A stretch of 64,000 bases of DNA from Helopsaltes ochotensis. Taxonomy: Eukaryota; Chordata; Aves; Passeriformes; Locustellidae. Where the stretch lies: positions 245,595-309,594 of the forward strand of contig VXBM01000194.1 in assembly GCA_013400155.1 (NCBI GenBank), in the 5' to 3' direction. Each line of letters begins with the position of its first letter. The first letter of the stretch is position 1. The notes under the pieces are model-generated. The model was given only the letters and a program-made list of their open reading frames with translations, had not been told where the DNA came from and did not search any database. Positions 11,632 to 25,285 of this stretch are shown here, piece by piece. A program made the position numbers and the translations under genes.

Positions 11632-13948
11632 TTGCATGCTCCTAACATCTCCCAGTGGTCCTGCTGTCCTCAGCAGCCCTCTGATCCAACCTCATGACCC
11701 ACATCCTGCCCACTCAAACAAAACCTGTATTGACACTTGTTCCTGGCTCTCAGCTCCAAACTTTCCCATGTTGCCTTCTGCAGGCGTGGTAGCCTGGTGG
11801 CCTCCTGCCAACACTACCTTTGGACCAACATGACTTTTTCCACATCTTCAAATCTGGACAGACACTGCCTCTCCCTGCATAACAAACCAGAGAATGATCA
11901 TTATCCACTACTGGCTTGCACCCTCAGACTTGGGACAACAAAACATCCAAAGCTTAGCCTGTCCCACAGCTGCCCTCCTCCCTGCTTGCTGCTGACACAG
12001 CTGTGCACACTGCGTTGGGAACCTTAGGGACCAGAGCAGTCTGGCTTGCCCATGGCCAGCAGCCAAGAGGGACAGATAAGCCTGGCTGCACTTCTCCCCT
12101 CCCACACTGCTCAGTCAGTTCCTAATCCCAATGCTATCCTTCTCCCTGCCACCCTGGGGCAGTGCCAGCAGCAAAGTCTCCTGTCTCCAGTTCATCTGAT
12201 TTACACACAAGATTGTCATTTCCTTTCCTGAAGCCATCTTTGGTCTTCATCACACAGTTTTCAATTCCTAGATTAACTTCTTCGACAACATCCTCATTCA
12301 TTACACCAAACAGATTTGTGTCCTGAACACTGCTCATCTCATGCTCAAAGGGAATGCTGGCCCTCTGGAAAAACTGCTGCAATGATGTAATTTGGGACTG
12401 TAACACAATATGTATGAATAATAAGGCCAAATCAGAAGCACAGAAGAAACCACAGATCTGGCTTTTCCTAACTTCTAGGAGCTTGTTTCTGCCACTTAAA
12501 AGTTCTTTTCATGTTGGTTTTCAGTGCAATGCTACATACTTGTGTTGCCCTGATTTTTGCAGCCTTTCTGATGTGTTTCTTAGCTGTTACAATGGAGTCA
12601 GAATCCTCAATGTTTAGGTAGTGCTTTGCCTTTCTCACGCTGGTGTTATCTGTAAGATAAGGTTTGTTTAGGGAATGGATTAGTAAATATCACATGCCTT
12701 TAGATGCAAATTGTATTGACTGACCATCAGCTGGGCCAGTGGATATGAGAGATGTTCACCTTCTCATCCAATCCCTGGCATAGACCTAAGGTCTATTTAA
12801 GAAAGAAAGAATAAACTAAAGGCCCTTTTTTGCATCCTTCTCCTCATCAAGTGTCCTGTGTAGTTCTTGCTGTGCTGAACAGTCCACATACTTGTTGTTA
12901 AGCACTGACACTGGGGTTAGTGCTACAGTGGAAACAGATATGAAGAGAGCCGCTGTTTCGAGAAATATCCTTTCAAACAAAAAAAGATGCATAAAGAGAA
13001 GAGACTGAACCCCTGTGGCCTCACAGAACTTCATGATCACCTCCCACCATCAGCCAAGTAAAATCTACAGGCATCACAACCCTGAACCACTACTAGGGGA
13101 TACACAAGACTTCCTTCATCTGGAAATACAGCTAATCACAACTCAAGTCTTTATTGTTACCAATCAAGCATAGCAGCTTTTACAGCATAGATATTAAATC
13201 CCCAGTGTTAAACCAACCAGTCTTCATTCATAAACACAGTCTGGATTGGTATGGTTTTCTTTCTGAGCAAACTTGCACTGTAAGCCTCCTCAGTATGGAG
13301 GCTACACCCTAGCATTTACTTCATTAAGCTTCATTGCTCTAATCAATAGCACATCCACTTTTGTTCTGCTTTACAATTAGCATCATGTAACATCACACAC
13401 CAAGACCTTTTAAAATGAGAGTCACAGCTGCATGCAAAAGACCAATGCAAAAAAAAAGCAGTACCTTTGGTTCTGCCCTCTTCTTCCTTGCAAGCCTCGC
13501 AACTGCTATGCTCACTGTTTCCATTTCTAATAAGTGCAATTTTAATATGCTGAGAATTTTAGGCACTCAAAAAATTTGCAGACATGTTTGGGCCTCTCAA
13601 TATAAAGGATCACTCTATGCTGAATTAAAAAGGACTGAATAATCACTTACTTTGAACAAAGACTCTTTTTGTTTTCTGAAGTTGTTGCTATGCACATTCA
13701 TGTGAGAATATAACTTGATCGCAGGAAACAAGAAAGCTTTGTAGTTTGCACTTTTTTGGGGCTACAGCCACAGTCCTGTTCAGAGTGGTCACAAAGACAT
13801 CACTTGATTCTTCACCAATATTAGTAATGAAACAAACTTTTCTTGCTAATGTTTAGTGCTGCACAATTAATGTACAACTGCAATACAAGTGACATGTCTT
13901 TATGGGTTTGTAAGCCTGTTTTCTGTATAGTGTTTCTTGGTGTTTCAG

Positions 13949-14154
13949 ATGCCAAGTGGTACCAGCCATGGGCAGAGGGTGATAGCTTACACTTGGTGCA
14001 GCTGTGCCCCTTCACAGCCAGTTCACACAGAGCAAGCCACATCTCAGACCTGCCCGTGCTGTTCCCAGCAGCTTTTTACTTTGCATTTTGGACACAGCAC
14101 GATGTCCTCCATAGCATAAGGCAAGGCTGCTCCCAGGGCAGATTTGTGTCATGA
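13949..14154 (+). other. Exon-like open segment, unrecognised product
   Basis: A moderate acceptor (a T-rich tract ending in TTTCAG at 13948) precedes a frame that stays open for 67 codons, from 13951 to a TGA at 14152-14154. The same frame is already open upstream, from an ATG at 13843, giving 103 codons in all. The translation includes a hydrophobic patch near its middle. A second frame from an ATG exactly at 13949 is also open for about 56 codons. Two open frames in the same place argue that GC-rich composition, not coding, keeps stops away. No family was recognised. Confidence 0.13.
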
Positions 14155-14743
14155 GTGATACAGCTGAGAAGACCTACACAAACCCTGGAAGACATCACAG
14201 TGTGCGGCTGCCATGCTGTGCAGTTGTGAGTGTGCACCAGCAGTCAAAAGAGCTCTCTTGCCTCAGACCAGGACAACGCTGGGCATTTCAACAGCAAAGG
14301 GTGTTCTTCATCTGCAGTCATGTAGGTTTAACTACTCACTTATAAATAGGCCTTAAGCTAAGGAAAATTAGTTTACAAAGTGTATTTTGCTTAAGAATAA
14401 ATGAAACAGAGACATGAATACGTTAAGTCACTCAAGAACCCGAGTCAAAGAAACCCCAAATATTTCTTGCTCTTAAGAAGGTTTTTAGTAAGACACTCAA
14501 AACCTGGGAACGGTATTATCTGTTCTTTGACCACAACAAACCACCATCTTCATTAATGTTAACATCAAAGAAAAACAGCTGGTGCTACCCTTATCCAGTT
14601 ACTGCTGGGCAAACACGGGAACTTGAGGCTGGAGAGGCAGGAAGAATTCCTCAATCTTCTTCCCAAAGCAGCTGTGCTAAGTGTGCTTTAAGACTCCCAG
14701 GATGTGAAGGTACTGTCTTGTTCTCTATTGGAACATGAGCAAA

Positions 14744-15394
14744 TGTCCTAGGGTATCTTTATGATGCTTGTATCCCCATTCATGTGTTCTGTTTGTGCTG
14801 TATATTGAGTTCTGTACCTTTAAGATTGATTCTGAGAGTGAAACAAGATAAGAAGAAGCGCGCAGTTTGTTTTGCCTGACTCCTACACATTCCTTCTTCG
14901 GACAGGTGTTTGTCTGAGGCACAGACAGTGGTGGGGCAGAGATCTCCTGTATTTTTAGTTAGCTTTACCTAGCTAGAGCAGAGAAGTTCCCTAGACTGCT
15001 TTTTTTCTTTTTCCTTAAGATTCTTTAAACCTGTTCTAGACTGAAAAACCCAGAAGAGCACCAGTAGCTCACATCTGTGGCCCACCAGGGCCTGGACCTT
15101 GGCATTTTGTCAGCGCCGGAGGAGCTAAAAGGAGACCAAAAGAGCTGAGCTACAACCCACAACAAAGACTTTCTGAATTTGCCATCTCACTTCAGAATAA
15201 TTAAAGGTTTTATTGTTTTATATTATTCATTCTTTATGCTTGTTGGCACTTTGCTGGTAAAATAAATAGGTTTTTCCACTTTTCTCTGAAAAAGTTCTTT
15301 TCCCAGACCGGTATGGGGGTGGGGCCATTTAAGTTTGCTTTCCAGAGGAACCCCACTCGGAAGTTCCCTCCGAAATTTACCTTAAACCAAGACA
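14744..15394 (+). mobile_element. Solo LTR of an avian endogenous retrovirus (ERVL-like)
   Basis: The element starts TGTCCTAGGG and ends AACCAAGACA, so it has the TG...CA ends and TGTC/GACA inverted tips of a retroviral LTR. At 651 bp it is the expected size for an LTR. An AATAAA polyadenylation signal sits at 15259-15264, about 130 bases from the 3' end, in the order expected for a plus-strand LTR. The flanking five bases are GCAAA on the left and GCATA on the right. This fits a 5-bp target duplication with one mutation, which is typical of the ERVL class. No primer-binding site or viral gene follows, so it is a solo LTR left by recombination between two LTRs. The family assignment rests on recalled similarity to songbird LTRs, not a search. 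Confidence 0.8.
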
Positions 15395-18300
15395 GCATAT
15401 ATGATGTGAGGCACCAAAGTGGCTTAGTAGCTCAGGAACAGCAAGTAATGCACATAATTTCATAAAGCAGCACATACAGAGAGAGTCTGTTTGCCATGGC
15501 ATGATATTAGTGACTCTATGGATGGAGCACTTTTCATCTATCACTGATCTATAATTCACTTGATTTTTGTCACCCTGCATTATCATACAGCTTAACACTG
15601 AAAACAAACTTCATCCATTAGTTACTCTCATCTGACAAGAGGTTGTGGTAATATTTCTTTTTATATGTAAGAAAATAGGGTATCAATTAAAAAACTGGAA
15701 TGGATTGCCTATCTAAAGGACTTTTCTAATAAAAGTACATGTGTTTTTCTGGCATTGTTAATATTAATTTTCCCTGTGTGTATGTATTTAGTGATGTTGC
15801 CTATCAGATGTCAGAATGCACCTAATTTGTTCACAGTAATTCTGTAAAACCTTGTGAATATGCAGACCACAGCAACCTTCATTGAGACAGTGGGAAAAGT
15901 AGCGTCCACTCACTTTAACCTGAAGCACAAGTTCAAGTGTGTCACAGAGATGATGTCAGGTGAGCATTTGCACATGAGTTTGCTTAAGCAGTGGGATTAG
16001 TGCAGTACAGGAGAGGCCTTAACATGATACCCTTACCCTATGGAGACTCTTCTTCTTTCTTATTTGTTCTCTCAGACTAAAACATGGATACGATTTCCAC
16101 AACATAAAACTGCTTTGTTCATTTCCAAGCTTTGCAACAACTAGAAATAATACCAGAAAAATAGAGGTACCTACTCCATAACATTTGGAAGCTTGAATTA
16201 AAATCAGCACCAATATTTTCTGCCCCCCAAGCCCCCTGTTCCCAGGACAACAGGGAACTAGAATAATGTATAAAGTCAAATTCTCAGGATGTAAAAAACA
16301 ACAACAAGGCTCTTGCTCGCCTGACTTTTTTGGCTGTTCAGTTTGGTTCTGCTCTGTTAAGCTAGGATGAAATCACAGCAAACACTACACTAACTCTTCT
16401 GTTAATTAACAGCCTGCTTTGCAACTGCACTTTTCATTCCCACAAAAAGTGCTGCATTTCCACAAAGTATCACTTGTAGTAAGGCATTCAAACATGCTAA
16501 TCGCAGCTTTGCCTCCCAGGGAGATGTATGAGCTTACTCTGCATTAGCTAAAGGCTTCTGAGTTGATTTCCTTTTATTACTGTTATTACAACTTTGAAAA
16601 AGTAGAATTTGTTTTACTTTTGCCAACTTGCACAAATCCAGCTCAAGAACAGCAATGACACTCCGATACACTTTACCAAGTTACACATAACCCAGTTAGG
16701 TTGACAACAGTGTCACAAAAATGCAGAGAGAAGAGGGCTGGGAAGAAAATTTCTTCAGACATCTCTGGTTTTTTTTCACATAAGCTTGTGTGCATTGGCC
16801 ATGATGGGAATGGGATAGAGAAGTGACCATGGACTGTGCAAAGCAGATGTGATTGTAAATTGCAACGCATTCAAATCCACCACTATAGCTTCCTCTATTT
16901 TTGAAATGATCCTCACTTGTAGTATTTTTTTTTTTTTGAGTATTTCAAGCTTTATTCCTCTGCTTCATTTTAATTCTGCTGTTGGGTAGTTATTCAAAGA
17001 TTGGAAAGTTCAGTCACAAGACAACAGGATTCAGCACTTGGTTATTGCAAACTCCTGTTTACTGCAAACACTGACATGAGTAAAGAATCTGGGTCAAAAA
17101 AGCACAATAGAGGATTCTACCTGTCTTTGTACTGAATAGCAGGCAGTTGGGAAATTGGCAAGCTTTAGCAGAAAACCAGTGTGAAACTACTTCAATGAGA
17201 TGATTTATTTTTTTATATAAAGGCATTTTAAATGTTCAGCCAAAGTAAGGAAAGTTGGTGTTTCCTATTGAATTAAGGCGTTACTTTCCAACAGATCTAG
17301 GCATCTGTGGCTTGTATTTTTGTATCCACAGAGCAGTGAAATTCATCTTGCTAGGAACAGCAGCACTGATTGTGTTGCTAAACAAATTAGCATGGGACTG
17401 GACCTGTAGGTCTGAGAAGAAGCATTCTTCAGAACAGTTGTCCACTGCCAGACAGAGAAAGAGAGAGAAAAGATGCCATGGAGAACACATTATTAGGATA
17501 CTGCCTGGGAAGAGAAGCCCCAGGGACATTGCTGCTACACTGATAACATATGATAATCCGCTTGTAAGATTCTAGGGAAATGTTATAACAAGAATAAAAT
17601 TGATGATGCAATTTTTGACCACGTGTAAGTGGTGGGAGATTGTAGAATATTAAGAAAAAGCCAAAAAACAGGCCACTGCATGAAGAGAATCTCTGGAGTG
17701 CATGAGGGGTAAGTTAACAAGACATGGAAAAAAGAACACAAAGGAAGCAAAGAGCCCCAAACCAATTTACAATGAGTCACAGTTCTCCAAAATAACACAT
17801 CAACATAAAAATATATCCAGTTGTCATCCAAACAATATGGCACTTTCTGAACTAGATCTTGAAAAAAATAAATTGTCTCCTGAAACTGAGCATTTGAATG
17901 AGCTTTTTTTCAATGAAATGCGTGATTAAGACCTTTAAAAACAATTTCAATAGACAAACACACATGATGATATGTTGTTGCTGTTGAAGGTGTTGTCCTC
18001 TTTGAAAATGTCACCCATTGAGAGTTGAGGGCTCTTCAGAAGTTCACATACATAGAGCAGATTATGCACTGTTAATCTGCTAGTTGTATTTGTACACGAA
18101 TTTGGTCAAACAAAGCCAGCAGAATTGTTTTTACATTTTTTTTCCCTGAAAATACACATCCACATTACATATACAAAGCCTCTACAACCTCGATCTCACT
18201 GGATATTGTTTTCACTGGGACTAATAAAAGTCTAGAGTAAATTAATTTCTCTTATTGCTATTACTGCATAGGGATGGGAAAGGCAGATTAGGCTCCAATT

Positions 18301-20229
18301 TACAGCACTAAAAATAGTCAAATACACTTGCTGTAGGCATTTAAAAAATAGAATCTTATTTTAAAAGAAAAGAAATAATTTTTAGAAGTTCCTCTAAATC
18401 CATACTTTCTTGCAAAAGTTAGATTTCAAAAATATGGATTAAACCCCCAAGACTCCTGTAAGTGGAAAACACCAGGAACTCTGCCATAACAATAAATGGT
18501 AGCCACATCAATGGTAATGGAAATCGTAGGTAAATTAATTGCATACAAACATGCCTTTATTGTAAAAAGAAAAGTCAAGATTGATCTGTTACAATGTAGA
18601 TGCTAGGTGTTACAGAGTCAATTAGTGAAATAAAAAGTTAGAGTAAATCCATCACTGTCAATTAAGATGTATTAAATATAAGACTGTTTCTGGCATTCTT
18701 GCACATGTAAAGACATTTACCTTTAGGCTACTGTTAGTCAGCCTCGGTGTGTGAGCATCAGCCTGCTATCACCATGCTCGAATGATACATACATTTTAAT
18801 TGGCTGTTTTCCTCATTTAAAGATGAACTGCTAAGCAAAAAGAGATGTCTCTACTGCTGCTTTAGGATGTATTAAAGAACTCAGCATCAGGACCAAGCAT
18901 TTTTGCTTAGACATTGTGTGCTAATGTCTTTTGTCGTGCTTTCTTTTCTGGTCCCTTCCCCAGAGAGTAGCTCTGAGCAATGAATCATCTTGATTTGTCA
19001 AAGTTTTATTGTTTGCTCCTTTTGAAAGGCACATGCTGCTTCATCTTGTTCTAGATCTAGGTGTTTCCACCACCTCCAAAAAGAAAGGGCAATAGGTTTT
19101 GGGAATTTGCAGAAAGCCTGGATGCCTGTCACTCCCACTCCCACACCTCGAAGAGGGGATGTGTCGGCCCAGGCTGCCGCACTTGAAGGAGGTGCCCTCC
19201 CTGCCAACTCGCATGGAGTGTGCTGACAGCCCACTGTGAACAGGGACCCTGACCTGCTGTTGGGTTTGATACACTTCTGAAATTCCCTAAAACTTCTCTG
19301 GATGACTTTGTCCACTTATTGTCCTCAAGAATCCCAGTCCTATTGCTTAACCAACACCAACAGACAGACTGTTCCACTGCATAATTACATAGATAACAGG
19401 AGGAGAAAGTAAAGAACAAGAACCCACATTTTCCTGTGGGAAACCAGGCTGATTACCAGTACTAGTACTGCTATTAGAGGCATCAGCAAGACTACATAGG
19501 AAAGACAAGCAACACTGTGGAGAAAAAGACGTATTTCTCTAAATGCCATCCTGCTGCCCTCTCCCATCCCTGCCCACCAGCTTTGAAGAGGGCAAAATAG
19601 CTCTTTGTGAATTCACCGAGCACAGTTTCAGCCATCTCAATGAATGAATGTGACAGTAGATACAAAAGAATTGTAACATTTTGTTCCACACACTGAACCC
19701 CAAACGTCTTGATCTCAAAATGTCACTGGTCAGAGATGTCCAAATAAATATGCTTCAGAAGAATTGTAACCTTTAATAAAAAGGTACAAGTACTTTCTAA
19801 GGATATATGTCTTCAGCACAAATACAATGTATATAAATAAAAACAAATCCAGCACCACAGCTGGTCTTTAATGACACTTAATTTACATTACAAAAGCAGA
19901 ATTGGATGTTTATGGACCTGGCAAAGGATTGAAAAGACTGCTTTACCTTCAAACTGCTACTAAAAAAAGCCTCCATTTCCATAGATGTGTCCCAATGCAG
20001 TACCTTTTCAGTAATGAGTGTTAGAAGATCTAATCAGAGACAGGTGCCTAGTGAAATAGAAATCCACATCCAGTGGCTCCTTCAGACAGCAAAATTCACC
20101 TCAGTAATTTCCTTTTTTGGAGAGAGCGAGCCAGCTTTAAGTCCCTCTTGAACTTTCAAACTAGGGTTAAAATGAGGCTTGGGAGAAGTATAGTTGTTAC
20201 GTTGACCACCTGCCTGAATGCTTAACATA
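15395..20229. other. Unique non-coding DNA
   Basis: The DNA is mostly AT-rich without a recognised transposon. It contains a T-run at about 16926-16937 and the candidate exon at 15792-15959. The stretch at 18930-19020 has an acceptor-like pyrimidine tract, but only a nine-codon open frame follows it. Nothing else can be named. Confidence 0.5.
15792..15959 (+). other. Candidate exon with start codon, unrecognised product
   Basis: A pyrimidine-rich tract ending in TTTAG (15791) and a good donor (TCAG|GTGAGC at 15960) bracket a 168-base segment. Inside, an ATG at 15860 with A at position -3 opens 33 codons plus one base up to the donor. The peptide begins MQTTATFIETVGK and is mixed and basic toward its end. 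Codon third positions are mostly C, G or A, as in real exons. I do not recognise the protein, and no joining exon could be established. An ORF this short can arise by chance. The segment could also be a lncRNA exon. Confidence 0.22.
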
Positions 20230-20440
20230 GGTATGAAGTAGATCATACAGCACACGAGTCAATAAGCCTCGTGATCAGCGGTGTCAAAGGCTGACAATAC
20301 ATCTAATAATAACCAGCACAGGCACCCCCATATTCAGCATTCATTGCTAGGAGTCGATTATCCACCATCTATTCAAGAGCCTTTTGAAGTCCTTCTTGTG
20401 TTACTTGAAAATGAAATTACACCAGGTCAGGTCAGCTGAA
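20230..20440 (-). mobile_element. Ancient LINE fragment, L2-like reverse transcriptase
   Basis: Read on the minus strand, 20271-20292 encodes AFDTADH, close to the AFDTVDH block conserved in L2 and other Jockey-group reverse transcriptases. Just before it the codons read LVIIRCI, in place of the usual LVLLDLS, in a frame offset by an apparent small indel. Homology fades quickly on either side, so the stated ends are approximate. The element is dead: it is short, frameshifted and without an open frame. The block is short, so the call is moderate. Confidence 0.4.
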
Positions 20441-23400
20441 ATGGCTGGATTTCTTGTTGGCTGAAGTCCACATCTCCTTTTTTTTTTTGGCTGTATGTCA
20501 GTTCTAGCTGTAAACTTCTAGTAAAGCTGCAGTATTGTATTTAATTAATTAATTATTGATTAAAAATAAGCTTTTTAATCCAAGCTAGCATTCACAGAGC
20601 TCAGGACTCCTTGAGACCAGTCAGTTTTATTTAGCTTTGGCAGCAGTGACTCTACCCAGAATTTCTTTAAGCTCAAGCTTTTAAGGGCAACTGCTCCTCT
20701 AGTGCCTGTTACAGCTCCTCTTTTCAGACTGCTGAGGTCTGCCATAAGCCTCAATGAGATGGGAAGACCAGAACTCTAACATCTGAGCTCCAGAACGGGG
20801 AGCACTGAGTGAGCTGCCTCAGAAGTGCTTTCACCCAGCTGTCATCCAGCTTTCTTCTAATCTTTTCAGTTTCAGCATCCTCATTCTCATATAAACGCCA
20901 CATTATTCCTCTGCTTTTCTCTTCTTACGCATTTAGATTACAAAACCAGCTTTTCCTTTCAGCTACCTATAAACTGATCTGACATCACTGCCAGAAATTC
21001 ACACTCCACATAGAAAATCATCACAATTATTATAAGCTTTAATATTTCTCGATGAAGAAAACAATCCTGAGAGATGAACCACTTTGTTAGGACATCTACC
21101 TGGAAATATCTTTATGCAAGTAATCATTCCATCAGGAGTGAAGAAAGATGTCAATTAAATAAAGAAACTATGCAGCTGAGTAGTGATATTCTATCAATGG
21201 ACATGGAGGTATGTGCCCAATCCATACATGCTGAAGAAAACATGATGTCAGAAAAGGGTAGGATAGCCAGCTGAAGGAAATCTGGTGCAATTTTTTATCC
21301 TGTCACTGATCTGGGTGATCTAAGGCGACGACTGCTCAATGTCCCCTCCTGTAGGCATGGCTAACAGGCCCTTTCTGTTCAAAGGATTGAGAAGTCTCTT
21401 GGGGAGACATACTAAGAGGTAACTTAGACTAAAGACAGAGATGTCACAATAAAGTTCCAGAAAGGGAAATGCTCAGAAACCTCAGAGCCTCTCCATGATA
21501 ACAAACGATGCCTTGCTCTGCCTCATGGTCAAGGCCATTTTGCTGTGACTAGCTGAGAAGCAGTTATATCAACACCTTTGAAATTAAGTAATAAATTTTG
21601 GGTTGATCATCTCTTTTCCATTCCTTCCAGGTAGGAAGGATCAAGAATATCAATGATAAAATTTGGAGGTATTTTATATCCTGTTCCCTTGTCCCCCAAG
21701 AAAGTTTAAGGCTGAGTCTTAGATGGGTGGATCAGTATTGTATTCAGTCAAGAATACATTTGTATTGTAAAACAAAGTGCAACCTACATTTACAGTTAGA
21801 AAAGTTGCTCCACAAAGCTGTGAGAAAGTAAAACAACAAGACCTCATTGGGGAGCTCATTTTAGAGAAAGCACAGCAGGATGCATTGCCACAGTAAAATA
21901 ATATTCGAAAAATTTGACCTAGATAACAATATTTCTTAGTGACGAGAATTCATTAAAAACAACAGATTAAAAATGTACTGCACAGGATTCTTTGAAGCCT
22001 GAGCGTCATACTCAGATTAAATAACCGAACTTATGTAAAAATGAAAGCAACTTTTTTTTCCCCTTAACAGAAAAATAACCACAAAGAAAGCTGTGAGTTC
22101 TACTATTAAGAAGAAGCTAATAATAAGTCAGAATATGAAAAAGAGCTCTGACTTTGTAGGGTTTTATATGAGTGAACACTGTCTTTGGCTATGAGTGAAG
22201 CTGGCAAGCTCATAGACCTAAGTGATGTGGGATATCAAATACAAAAGCAGAACACAGTATAAGTAAAAGTTTCCATATTATAAACCTATAGCATTTTCAC
22301 ATCATTTTAATGAAAAAATATGATGATAAAGTTATGCTGTCTTATGACAGTAGTGTAATAGGATGTGTTAGGAAATGTCCTTTCTTAGTTCTCTGCTTCT
22401 TCCTGTGTGCTACAGTAAAAATCCTTAGAAAAGGAGGCTTGGGTGTGTCCCCTCACAGGGAATAAAGTCAAATCAAATTCTTTACTCCTTGAGAAAGCTT
22501 TTAAGTTGTGCTGAATGAAGCCCCAGGTAACTGCTCCATTTCAGAAAGATACTTTAATGCTTCTGGATTCAAAGTCAAGCATGTGCTTAAGCACTAAACC
22601 AAGGTCGAAGTGCCTTTCCACATCAAGCCTATATTAACCTTGCAAGTAGAGATGGTTTACTTTAAAAGCTTTACTTTTGTATAAGCATGAACAAAGGGAT
22701 GAGATTCATGGATTTACAGATTTTTTTTCTGTAAAAATAACACGATGTATCACAAAATATCTTCAGGTGTAAATTCAAAACTTTAGATGCCTGCAGAAGG
22801 TCCTCTGGAAATCTGAAAGATACTCTCCCAAACCAACAAAAACAATAATCAAATCTCTAGTTTCAAAATTTGCCAAAAAAGGAGAAGAATTACAGGACAA
22901 AGACATCTTCATGCTTACCACATTTGACAAGTTTGACAGTCTCTTAAAAACTACTCCAGAAGCACTTTTGAATTGTACAACTCCTTTACAGCTATTGACT
23001 GCATGGTTAGTCATTTGTCATATGAGAGTATTTACTTTTGCCCTGCTTACAGGAGCAAAGATATTATCTCTTAGAAAACACTGAAACAATGTAGGTAGAT
23101 GAGTGTGCTCCATATTTGTTGTTACCTACTTACTACTTGTATTTAGTATTAACTTTTTAATTAACCATCAAGGTTTTGTAAACAAACTCATTAAAGAGCT
23201 CAGTAAGAAGATGACTACAGTTACCAGCTAATAGAGGACTCCTTCATCTCCTGAAGACAGCAAAGCACTGGTCAACCATGCTGCAGGAAAGGAACGGTTC
23301 ACTGCGGGACTGTAAGCACTCTGCAAAGCAATTCCTAATGGATTTAACAGTGGTGACTGAAGAGGTTGCTGGTCCTCCCATCCTATTCCCATACCACTCC

Positions 23401-25285
23401 ACTGCCACAGTTAGATCTGATGAGTGAGTGACTCCAGGTTCCCCCCCGCCTCAGCTCATGGCTGCTTCAATACCAAATACAACCTGAAGGTGAATCACAC
23501 TGCCCTCAAGCTGGGAGCTGCACTGGCTGGGGAGCAGGCACACTACTTTTTGCTATTTTTACCTCAAGGATAAGAAATTCCAACAGTGGCAGGGCAAAGT
23601 AGATGGCAGTAACTTCTTAAGCTGCCTCAGTCTGAATCAATGGAGCTCTTCAATCACAGTCCACAGAGCAAAACCCAGCCCAGTTCACCATCTGCTTCAT
23701 ATAAGTCACCCACAAGAGGATTTGCACAAGTATATTGGGATTTGCTTTCTTTTGTTGGCCAAATCACTGACAAATCTCTGGAATTATACCTTTTATAACT
23801 CACCAAGCAGATGAAACTTCTTGGACAGACAGTTTTGCTCAGTACAGCAACTACGTGGATGGCTTTGGATCTTGAGCAAATTTGCAGAGCTATCAGAATG
23901 AAATCTGACTGAAAGAACTTTGTGTGTATTTTGAAACTGTACTCTTGCACTATAGGGCTACTATTTTTAGGCTTCACAGACTGTCATCTTCTTGCAGGGC
24001 CAGTAATCTAGAGAAAAACTTGGTATTTTGGAATGAGTGCTCTTCCACTTCAGATTTAGGGGGATTGTCTCAAAAGTCCTAACACAACCAGCACCTGTCC
24101 AAGTGTCTCTAGTGACAGCAACTCCCAAAATCTCCCTAGTATTTTCTTTCTCACCATCCAGAACAACACAATATTTCACTATACTCAGACTTTCAGCCTA
24201 CATGTTAGGTAAAATTGCTGGAAGGTCCTCCTGCTGCTTTGAGAATCTCTGGTGGCAGCCTTTCGCTGGATGCTGATTTACTGTGTTTGGTATCCTGCAT
24301 TTCTGCATAGTTTCCATCATTTGCAAATTCAAAACATGGTTAACAGGCTGGATGGCTAACACAGGCTATGCTGCTCTCCTAATGTCAGAGTGCATGCTGC
24401 CTTAATGCCTCTGCCCAAGAGTGGAAAGGTAACGTTGCTCCCAGTTTTTACCTGATTTCTTTCTACTCCAGAAGCTTTGAAAAAACCACAACCTGTTCCA
24501 AACTATTTTCTTGTTTTACTGTACATTCAGAATCACGATGCTTTTATCCTCTATGGATGTTTCTTCTGGATGTAACTGGATGGATCTTTCTCCCATTTCC
24601 ACTGTAGGGTACAGAAAAAATCATTCCTCCCTACCCGATGTTCCAAATAACTGATTTGGGCTGTACATTAACTTTTGAAGCTAAAACTGTCTAAACTATT
24701 TAATGCTTAATAAGGAAGTTTCTTCTTTCATGCATGAATCTGAGGTTTCTGCTTTTAGACTCTCGACCTCCAGAAAGCAGCACAGCTTGCTGTTCCTTAA
24801 TAGTTATTTACTTCATTTCACTTGAGGTACTTTTGTGAGGAACACTTCAGTATGAGTTCAGATCCTCACAGCTAATTTACAGGTGAAGCTGACAAGAATA
24901 CTAAAAGATGGACAGCTGCAATATGCCATGACACTCCAAGTAAATGGAATTATATTAGCTAAGGATAGTGCCACTTCAGCTCTGAGAGAGGAGCTTGTTC
25001 TTTGGAAAAGTGTATCTGATCTCTAATACACTAGGGGCAAATCAGGAGAAACGTCAGGACATTCAGTGGATTTACATCAGTGACAGGGGAGAAGATGACT
25101 GGTTTTACAGAACATACTTTAAAAATAGAAGCAGCCTCTAGGTCTCCTCTCCCCAACCCTGAGCCCATACAGAACCCCAGAATGTAATTCAGGGGGAAAA
25201 CAAACAAACAAATCAACCAAAACTATGACTCTCACCGGCACCTTCTGTTTTTCCAAAGATTTTGCTTTGGATACTAACACATTGG
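20441..25285. other. Unique non-coding DNA
   Basis: Nothing identifiable is seen. A short TTAAT run is near 20540-20560. The final 180 bases before the gap are A- and C-rich, with AAAC repeats at about 25200-25210, and show no LTR start. Confidence 0.5.

Larger units (their letters stand above)
6268..14743. other. Unique non-coding DNA
   Basis: No gene or recognised transposon is visible. A small A/C-rich patch with AAATA repeats occurs at about 9948-9990. The long inverted repeat at 11548-11631 and the open segment at 13949-14154 are listed separately. The stretch around 11640-12240 is somewhat richer in C, but I see nothing identifiable in it. Confidence 0.5.
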
